From Streptomyces sp. NBC_00083 (lineage in GTDB: Bacteria; Actinomycetota; Actinomycetes; Streptomycetales; Streptomycetaceae), in contig NZ_JAPELY010000001.1 of assembly GCF_026343295.1 (NCBI RefSeq), positions 2,418,001 through 2,482,000 on the forward strand: DNA of 64,000 bases. The letters are read 5' to 3'. Numbering within the stretch: the first letter of the stretch is position 1; each line of letters begins with the position of its first letter. The translations under genes and the position numbers were made by a program. The notes beneath the pieces were generated by a model, which worked only from the letters and a program-made list of their open reading frames with translations, was not told the origin of the DNA and ran no database searches. Positions 5,991-12,412 of this stretch are shown here, piece by piece.

Positions 5991-8106
5991 GACGCCGTTC
6001 CTGCCCGGCATGAGCCGGGAGCTGTTCTTCTCCGAGTACTTCCGCCGCAAGCCCTTCGTGCTGCGCGGCGTCGCCGGGCGCCTGCTCGAACCGGCCCTGG
6101 AATCCGCCGAGTTCGAGACCATCAAGCAGCGGATGGTGCGCGAGCACCCCGTCCAGGCCGTCGAACGCCCCGGCGAGGCGTGGTTCATCCGCGTCGCCGA
6201 CCTGGTCAGCCCCCGGCTCGCCGCGCTGAGCGCCGCCGTACGCCACAGCCTGGACTGGCCCAACGTCTGGTGCGACACCGTGCAGACGCTCACCACGTCC
6301 GGGATCGGCTGCCACTTCGACGACAGCGACAACTTCGTCGTCCAGCAACAGGGCACCAAACGCTGGCAGTTGTCGCCGCCGTCCGGGCTGCCCGACGAGT
6401 CGCTGCGCCGGCGCATGCTCGGCGACCGCTCGGTGGGCACCGCCTACATGCCGGACGACGCCCTCGAATTCGTGCTGCACCCCGGTGACGTGCTCTACCT
6501 GCCGATCTTCTGGAGCCACTGGGGCGTGAGCGAAGGCCCCTCCCTGAGCGTGAGCATCGCCCTGAACTCCGCCAACGCCCTCAGCGACGTCCTGCCGTTG
6601 CTCACCGAAGAGCTCGCCGGGGAGCGCGCCTGGTGGGAACCGATGCCGGCCGGAACACCGCTCGACCGCCTGTGGGCCGCACTGAGCGACCCGGCACTGC
6701 GCCGCCGCGTCGAGGACGCCTACCGCGCCCAGCGGGTGGCAGCCGTGACGGCGGCTCCCGCGGGCGGCGCGGACCCCGCACCGCACGACGCCACCACCGG
6801 GCCCGTCACCACCGGGCCCGTCACCACCGCGCCCGCCACCCGTGCTCCGGCCGCGTCCGTACGCGCCGCGCGCGAGCCCGCCGAGCTGTCCTTCGCGCTC
6901 GGCGACGGCGCCCTGCGGGCCCTGCTGCACGCGGCTCCCGGCCCCCTCGACCCCGCGGCCCTGCTCGCCGACCCGACCCGCGAGGAGGTCTGGGGTCCCG
7001 CACACCGGGCCCACACCCGGCACGTCCTGCTCCGCGTCCTGCGGCTCCTGCGCCACTTCGATGCCGGCTGGTCCGCAATGCCCGCCACCCGCACCACGGC
7101 GCAGGCCGTCATCGACGCGCTGGCGGCGGCCGACACCACTGAACTCGACGCGCTGGCACGCCACCCCGTCGTGCTGGGCGCCGTCCGCAGGGCCGAACAC
7201 GAAATCGCGGCGGACTACCGGGAGTCCAGCGGGTCCTTCGTCGCCCAGCTCATCGCGGCCGTCCTCGCCACGGCGGTACGCCTCCCCGAGGTGCTGGCCG
7301 GCCGGACCGTCGACGTGGCGCCCTCGGAGCCGCACGCCGTGGCCGTCCTGTCGCTCGGCGAGCGCTGGTCGGCACCGGCCGGCTCGGGCGCGCCGGCGGC
7401 CTTGCGGCTCGACCCCGCCGACGCGCATCCGCTGCTGCGCACCGCCGACGGCGCATGGCACCGCGCCCGAGTGGCGCCGCTCGACAGGGTGGACGGCAGC
7501 GGGCTCCTCCTCCTCGGCGCGCACAGCTGGTGGGACACGGCGGTCGGGCACGGCGTGTCCTGGCACTGCGGGCGCCCGCTCGACTCCGCACCGGGCATGG
7601 CCGGGGAAGCCGCCGACGCCGTCGCCCTGCTCGCCGAGTGCTGGCCGCAGGCCCGCGCCGCCGCGGAATCGAGCCTGATGGTCATGGCCGAGCCCGCGGA
7701 CGCCCGGGAGTGGCTCGACGGGCGGCCGACCGGCCTCGGCCCGGCCCCGGCCCGCGCCCTCGGCCTGGTGACGGTGCTGGCGCGAAGCCGCTGGCGTACC
7801 GTCACCGACCTCCTCCCCGCCCGCGACCAGCCGCCCCCGGTCACCTCCCCCTGGGACGGCGTCTCCCGGTCGGCGGCCTGGGTGTGCGGCCAGGCCGTCG
7901 CCGCCCGCGCGCAGGCCGAGTTCGCCCGCCGCCTCGGTGAGCACGGCCACCGGGACGCGGCACTCACCCGGCTCGCGGACGAGGCCGTCGCCAAGGCGGA
8001 CGAAATCCTGGCCGCCCTCGGCCGCTCGGTGCACGACGCCGACGACGGCTGGCTCGGGGCCTTCACGGCGCACCAGAACACATCGACGGACAGAAAGACC
8101 CCATGA
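5980..8106 (+). CDS. JmjC/ROX-type cupin oxygenase with long C-terminal extension, 708 aa
   Basis: The ATG at 5980 overlaps the upstream gene by 11 nt and has GGAGGTG just before it. Residues about 1-200 form a Cupin_4/JmjC domain of the ribosomal-oxygenase type: FFSEYFRRKPFVLRG at the start, H112-x-D114 in GCHFDDSDNF, the QQQGTKRWQL strand, PGDVLYLPIFWSHWG with the third iron ligand H180, and a final SLSVSIALN strand. It should be an Fe(II)/2-oxoglutarate hydroxylase; in this cluster a peptide hydroxylase is the simplest reading. Residues after about 270 follow a repetitive Thr/Pro linker and continue for some 430 residues without any domain I recognise, far longer than ordinary ROX proteins. 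The extension could bind the precursor or carry a second activity. The stop overlaps the MFS start (ATGA). Confidence 0.8.
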   Translation: MGDETPFLPGMSRELFFSEYFRRKPFVLRGVAGRLLEPALESAEFETIKQRMVREHPVQAVERPGEAWFIRVADLVSPRLAALSAAVRHSLDWPNVWCDTVQTLTTSGIGCHFDDSDNFVVQQQGTKRWQLSPPSGLPDESLRRRMLGDRSVGTAYMPDDALEFVLHPGDVLYLPIFWSHWGVSEGPSLSVSIALNSANALSDVLPLLTEELAGERAWWEPMPAGTPLDRLWAALSDPALRRRVEDAYRAQRVAAVTAAPAGGADPAPHDATTGPVTTGPVTTAPATRAPAASVRAAREPAELSFALGDGALRALLHAAPGPLDPAALLADPTREEVWGPAHRAHTRHVLLRVLRLLRHFDAGWSAMPATRTTAQAVIDALAAADTTELDALARHPVVLGAVRRAEHEIAADYRESSGSFVAQLIAAVLATAVRLPEVLAGRTVDVAPSEPHAVAVLSLGERWSAPAGSGAPAALRLDPADAHPLLRTADGAWHRARVAPLDRVDGSGLLLLGAHSWWDTAVGHGVSWHCGRPLDSAPGMAGEAADAVALLAECWPQARAAAESSLMVMAEPADAREWLDGRPTGLGPAPARALGLVTVLARSRWRTVTDLLPARDQPPPVTSPWDGVSRSAAWVCGQAVAARAQAEFARRLGEHGHRDAALTRLADEAVAKADEILAALGRSVHDADDGWLGAFTAHQNTSTDRKTP
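6793..6837 (+). repeat. Three 15-bp tandem repeats encoding a TTGPV linker
   Basis: Units at 6793-6807 and 6808-6822 are identical (ACCACCGGGCCCGTC), and a third at 6823-6837 differs at two positions. In frame they encode TTGPV-TTGPV-TTAPA, a flexible Thr/Pro hinge between the cupin domain and the C-terminal extension. Copy number could vary by slippage. Confidence 0.9.
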
Positions 8107-9449
8107 CCTCCTCGTCCAGCCCCACCCCCGCCGCTCCCGTACCCCAGGACACCGGCTCCGGCGCGTCCGCGGAGCCGCCCCAGGCGACCGGCTCATGGCG
8201 CGCCGTGCTCCGTGAGCCGCGCTTCGCCCGCGTCTGGGCCAGCCAGCTGACCAGCTCTCTGGGCGACCAGGTCTTCCCGTTCGCCATCGCCACCAACCTG
8301 CTCATCGACGACCACAGCGTCACCGGCTTCGGAACGGTCCTCGCGGCCCGCGCCCTCGGCATGGCCCTGTGCGTCCTGATCGGCGGAGTGGTCGCCGACC
8401 GCTTCCCGCGCGCCCGGATCATGGCCAGTGTCGACGTGCTGCGCACCGTGGTCGTCGGCGCCGCCGCGATCGCCGCCATCGGCTCGCCCACCTGGGTCCT
8501 CGCCCTACTGGTGCTGCTCGTCGGCGCCGGCGAGGCGTTCTTCGACCCGGCGTACGAGTCGCTGCTGCCGCGGCTGCTGCCCAAGCACCAGCTGGAGGCG
8601 GCCAATTCGCTCACCACCGCCACCGAGCGGACCCTGGGCGTCCTCGGCCCGACGGTCGCCGGCGCCGCGGTCGCGGTGCTCGGCGCCCGCAGCGCGCTGC
8701 TCTTCGACGCGGTGACCTTCGCGATCAGCGCCGCGCTGCTGCTCGGCGTCCGCGAGAAGAAGGTGGTCCGCGCCCAGGACGCGTCCGGCTCCCTGCTCGG
8801 CGAGGTGGCCGTCGGCTTCCGCGAGGCGCGGGCCAGGCCCTGGGTCTGGGCGGTCCTGCTGATGTCCGTCTTCCACATGATGACCACCGTGCCGGTGTGG
8901 TTCGTGCTGCTGCCCGACCGGCTCCTGGAGACCAAGGCCGACACCATCGGGTACGGCGTCGTGATGGCCGCCTTCTCCGCGGGCGCCCTGGCGGGCGGGA
9001 TCCTGGTGCGCCGCGGCAGGCGCACCGGTTCCGGCACCTTCGCCCTCGTCGCGCTCCTGCCGTTCGGACTCGCCGTCGCCCTGCTCGGCGTGACCACGTC
9101 GGTGCCGCTGCTCGCCGTCGCCGCGGTGCCCGGGGGCGCCGGGCTCGCGGTGTTCCAAGTGCTGTGGATGAGCGCCCTGCAACGTCACATCCCCGACGAG
9201 TTCCTGGGCCGGATCATGTCCCTGGACTGGCTCTCCTCGACCGCCGCGGCGCCGCTCGGCTACGCACTGGTCGGGCTCGCGCTCGCCGGAGTACCGGTCT
9301 GGGTGATCACGCTGACCGGGGCCGTCCTCTTCGTCATGAGCACGCTCGCCCCGCTCCTGATCGCCGGTGTGCGGGAGTTCGGAGGGCCGGCCGCGCCGGC
9401 CGACCCGGCCCCCGCCCGGACCCGCCTGCCGGAGCCGGAAACCGGCTGA
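8103..9449 (+). CDS. MFS exporter of the RiPP cluster, 448 aa
   Basis: A hydrophobic protein with about 12 predicted membrane segments after a 30-residue polar N-terminus. The motif-A-like loop GGVVADRFPRARIM lies between segments 2 and 3, and VWFVLLPDRLL and GALAGGILVRRG lie in the second half, as in DHA3/enterobactin-exporter-like major facilitator proteins. It is translationally coupled to the oxygenase gene (ATGA) and is the only transporter in the cluster, so it most likely exports the mature product or an intermediate and gives self-resistance. There is no ABC exporter with a C39 peptidase domain, so leader removal must come from another protease. Confidence 0.85.
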   Translation: MTSSSSPTPAAPVPQDTGSGASAEPPQATGSWRAVLREPRFARVWASQLTSSLGDQVFPFAIATNLLIDDHSVTGFGTVLAARALGMALCVLIGGVVADRFPRARIMASVDVLRTVVVGAAAIAAIGSPTWVLALLVLLVGAGEAFFDPAYESLLPRLLPKHQLEAANSLTTATERTLGVLGPTVAGAAVAVLGARSALLFDAVTFAISAALLLGVREKKVVRAQDASGSLLGEVAVGFREARARPWVWAVLLMSVFHMMTTVPVWFVLLPDRLLETKADTIGYGVVMAAFSAGALAGGILVRRGRRTGSGTFALVALLPFGLAVALLGVTTSVPLLAVAAVPGGAGLAVFQVLWMSALQRHIPDEFLGRIMSLDWLSSTAAAPLGYALVGLALAGVPVWVITLTGAVLFVMSTLAPLLIAGVREFGGPAAPADPAPARTRLPEPETG

Positions 9450-9520
9450 GCGCGCCGCATCCGCGAGGCCCGGCCGCCGTCCGGACCGCGCCGCCCCACC
9501 ACCACCCGCAAGGAGACGGT

Positions 9521-10822
9521 ATGCCCGACATCGCGACGCACACCCCGGCCGCCGAGCGGGTGCGCGTGGACGTGTCCTCACTGCGTCCGCTGTTCCAGGA
9601 ACCCACACCGCCGATGGACCTCGCAGCGGCCGTCCTGCCGGGACATCCGGACGACCCCACCCGCGCGATCGCGCGGATGACGGCCAAGATCTACCTCAAG
9701 AGGCTGCTCGTCCAACTCCGCGCCCACGGCGACGCCCCGTCCTCGCCGGAGGCGCGGCGCTGGGCCCAGGGCCTGGTGGACTGCCTGCTGCGCCTTCCGC
9801 ACGAACGACTGCTGCGGCTCGTGCTGCGCCCCGGCATCACCTCGTGGACCAAGGCGGCCGCACAGGTGGGGGAGGGCACCTTCGGCCTCGGCACCCGCGA
9901 ACTGCTCGCCCACGCCGGGACGTTCCTGCTGCCCGGCCTGCTCCACCCCGCCACGCTGCGGGACGCCGAGATCCCGGTGTACGCCGAGGACGGTCAGGTG
10001 GTGCTGCCCGCCGCGCACCTGGCGCTGCGGGTGCCGGGTGCGACGGGGGTGCTCACCGCGCGCGCCACCGGCGAAGGACTGCGGCTGACGGCGGGGGAGC
10101 GCGCCCATGTCTTCCCCTGGGAATGCCTGCCGGACGGTCCGGACACCCCGGCCGAAGCCCACCCGGGAGTGCGCCGCCTCCTCGCCCTGCCCGGAGGCCC
10201 GCTGCTCACCGGCCCGTTGCCCTGGCACCGGATCGCCTACCCGGCGGAGGCCGAGCGGCCCCTGACGCCGGGACCGGACGCGCTAGCGCGGTTCGCGGAG
10301 TCGATCGGCTCGGGATGGGACACGGTGCGCCGCCACTGGCCGGAGGCCGCGGACGTGGTGCGCGACACCACCGTGCACCTCATGCCCGTACGCAGCCAGG
10401 GCAACTGGCCCTTCAACTTCACCCTGCCGAGCTTCCGCGGACTGGTCCTCACCAGCGAACGGCACACCTACCTAGCGGCGCAGACCCTGGTGCACGAGAG
10501 CGGACACAACCGCTTCAACTCGATCCTGGACGTCTACTCCGTCGCCGAGAACGCGGCCGACGAGCACTACTCGCCCTTCGTCGAGGCTCCCCGCCCCCTG
10601 GTCAACATCTTCCACGGCGTCCTGTCGTTCCTGAACGACGTGCACATGGCGATCCGTTGCGCCGACGCGTACACACCGGCCGACGGGCCACCGATCGCGC
10701 CCTACGTCGAGGACATCACCGCGCGGCTCGCGGTCGGCCTCGACACCCTGGAGCGCCACGCCAGGACCACCGAGCGAGGGGCCCAGCTCCTGGCGGGCTT
10801 CCGGGCCGCGATGCCCGGATGA
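9521..10822 (+). CDS. alpha-KG-HExxH-type peptide hydroxylase-like protein, 433 aa
   Basis: An AGGAG at 9511-9515 sets the ATG at 9521. The protein is mostly helical with RxxHWPEAAD and HLMPVRSQGNW segments, then H325-E-S-G-H329 in LVHESGHNRFN, YSPFVEAPRPLVNIFHG with H365, and a helical tail. This arrangement (HExxH, then YSP..PRP, then HG) is that of the 'HEXXH motif' RiPP proteins (TIGR04267). To my knowledge several of these have been shown to be iron/2-oxoglutarate peptide beta-hydroxylases rather than proteases, with the third ligand in the HG motif. Candidate substrate residues in the precursor are H31, D42 and the Phe residues. A metallopeptidase role is the alternative. The gene overlaps the TldD-like gene by ATGA. 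Confidence 0.78.
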   Translation: MPDIATHTPAAERVRVDVSSLRPLFQEPTPPMDLAAAVLPGHPDDPTRAIARMTAKIYLKRLLVQLRAHGDAPSSPEARRWAQGLVDCLLRLPHERLLRLVLRPGITSWTKAAAQVGEGTFGLGTRELLAHAGTFLLPGLLHPATLRDAEIPVYAEDGQVVLPAAHLALRVPGATGVLTARATGEGLRLTAGERAHVFPWECLPDGPDTPAEAHPGVRRLLALPGGPLLTGPLPWHRIAYPAEAERPLTPGPDALARFAESIGSGWDTVRRHWPEAADVVRDTTVHLMPVRSQGNWPFNFTLPSFRGLVLTSERHTYLAAQTLVHESGHNRFNSILDVYSVAENAADEHYSPFVEAPRPLVNIFHGVLSFLNDVHMAIRCADAYTPADGPPIAPYVEDITARLAVGLDTLERHARTTERGAQLLAGFRAAMPG

Positions 10823-11997
10823 GCCTCCACGGCGCCGGGACGAGCGCCGGTCCCGGCGCCGTCGCCGCCCGTACGGTGACCGTCCACGGCCCGGCGTCCG
10901 GGCCCCGGGTGTCGGAGAAGGAGAGCGGCGAGCACCACACCGCCCCTCTCGCCGACCTCTCCTGGCTGCGCGCCACCGCGGTGGCGCTGCACCGCGCGTC
11001 CGCCCCTCTCGCCGCCGCCCACGCCGAGCTGACCGGCCGCGAGGCCGAAGCCGTCGTGCGCACGGCCGGCCGCTGGACCCGCCTTCCCGGGGCCCGCGGC
11101 CCCGCGGCCGAACACACCCGCATCGAGGCGCTGGTGGAGATCCGCCGACCGGGAGCCCGCCTCCCCGTCGTGCTGTGGCAGTGGTCCGGAGCCGACCCGC
11201 TGGCCGCGTTCGCGGCCTCCGGCGGCCGGCTCGTCCGCGAGCTGCGGGCCGTCGGCCGCGCCACACCGCTGACCGACACCTTCGTCGGGCCCGTGGTGCT
11301 CGCTCCCGAGACGGCGGTGCACTTCGTCCACGAGACGCTGGGGCACAGCCTGGAGGCCGACAACTACCGTACGTACGCGGCTGGTTGTGGCCTCGCGCTC
11401 GGCTCGACGGTGACCGGCCCCGAGCTCACGGTCCTGGACGGCCCCGCGCCGGGCCTCGAAACCTCACGCCCCAGCGACGACGAGGGCCATCCGTCGCGGC
11501 AGACCCCACTGGTCGAGGCGGGCGTCGTCAGCGGGGTGCTGACCGACGCCCGTGAGGCACGGCGGCAGCGCCTGCCGCGCACCGGCAACGGCAGGCGGGC
11601 GTCCGGCGCGGCGCAGGCCCTGCCGCGCATGTCGGCACTGCGTGTCGCCAGAGGCACAACTCCCCCTGCGGACATGGTCCGTTCGGTCCGGAGCGGCCTG
11701 CTGTGCCGGGGCGCGTGGGGCGGCGGCTCCGTCGAGGAGTTCTTCGCGGTCCGCCCGGCGTGTGCGGAGTGGATCGAGGACGGCGAGCCCACGGGCCGGT
11801 TCGTGTACGGCTTCGACCTCAAGGGCCGCAAGACTACCGCCCTGGGGGCGCTCCGCTCGGTCGGGGACGACATGGACGTCTTCAACCCGGTCACGGGCTG
11901 CGGCAAGGACGGGCAGGAGCTGCCCGTCAGCATCCGCAGCCCGTCGTTCGCCTTCGACCGCCTCTGCGCCGTCCCGATCGGCGGCCCCCGAAGCTGA
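10819..11997 (+). CDS. TldD/PmbA-family metallopeptidase, 392 aa
   Basis: The signature FVHETLGHSLEADNY contains the TldD zinc motif HExxxH (H171, E172, H176) followed by an acidic residue. Downstream are SGVLTDAREARR, a variant of the family's nuclease-like loop, and a C-terminal VTGCGKDGQELPVSIRSP that matches the family's conserved CGKxGQ segment. TldD/TldE proteins form a hollow dimer that degrades unfolded peptides and removes leaders in microcin B17 and similar RiPPs. This copy is shorter than the usual about 450-480 residues, mostly at the N-terminus, and no TldE partner lies beside it. It is the likely leader protease of the cluster and its last gene; a conventional terminator is not obvious after it. 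Confidence 0.8.
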   Translation: MSLHGAGTSAGPGAVAARTVTVHGPASGPRVSEKESGEHHTAPLADLSWLRATAVALHRASAPLAAAHAELTGREAEAVVRTAGRWTRLPGARGPAAEHTRIEALVEIRRPGARLPVVLWQWSGADPLAAFAASGGRLVRELRAVGRATPLTDTFVGPVVLAPETAVHFVHETLGHSLEADNYRTYAAGCGLALGSTVTGPELTVLDGPAPGLETSRPSDDEGHPSRQTPLVEAGVVSGVLTDAREARRQRLPRTGNGRRASGAAQALPRMSALRVARGTTPPADMVRSVRSGLLCRGAWGGGSVEEFFAVRPACAEWIEDGEPTGRFVYGFDLKGRKTTALGALRSVGDDMDVFNPVTGCGKDGQELPVSIRSPSFAFDRLCAVPIGGPRS

Positions 11998-12412
11998 CCC
12001 GGCCGGCGGCGCCGCGGAAAACCACATGCCCCGCCCCGCCCCGCTCCCTAGACTCGGGCCGCGCGCCACCGACCGGGTGTGCGCGGCCCCATGGCGGGCG
12101 CCGAGTGAAGTGACGCCCCGCGAAGGGCGCCGAGTGAAGAGAAAGGGAGCCGGGCCATGCGCGAGCAGCACACCACGGCTCTCTCCCTCCCGGCCCGATA
12201 CGACGTGATCTTGGTGTCTCGCGTCGCCCGGTGACGGCTGCGCGGCCTTCACCGTCTGTCTTCTGACGTCCCATCACCGCCCTGGCAACCACGCCCCCTT
12301 CGCCGTTCCTACACGGCCGGGCGGACAGGGCTGATGCCGTCCGACATCGCGCCGACCCCTTCACCTCCCGCTTCCTCGTTCCCTGAGCGAAGCCACCCGA
12401 AAGGCTCCGGCC
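11998..12412. other. 415-bp region with -10 box, direct repeats and a leader ORF
   Basis: TAGACT at 12049-12054 is a good -10 box, although no clear -35 precedes it. The 15-mer GGGCGCCGAGTGAAG occurs at 12096-12110 and again at 12125-12139. The second copy abuts a ribosome binding site for a 25-codon ORF (listed separately). From 12235 to 12412 I see no gene and no strong hairpin. The whole resembles a regulated 5' leader for the EF-G-like gene. Confidence 0.45.
12157..12234 (+). CDS. Putative leader peptide, 25 aa
   Basis: ATG at 12157 is preceded by AAAGGGAG at 12141-12148. The product starts MREQHTTALSL and ends ILVSRVAR, resembling the short cis-acting leader peptides often annotated upstream of regulated Streptomyces genes. 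It has no membrane segment or signal peptide. If real, ribosome progress through it would control the EF-G-like gene that starts 178 nt downstream. I cannot name the sensed signal and no strong alternative hairpins are evident. Confidence 0.4.
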   Translation: MREQHTTALSLPARYDVILVSRVAR

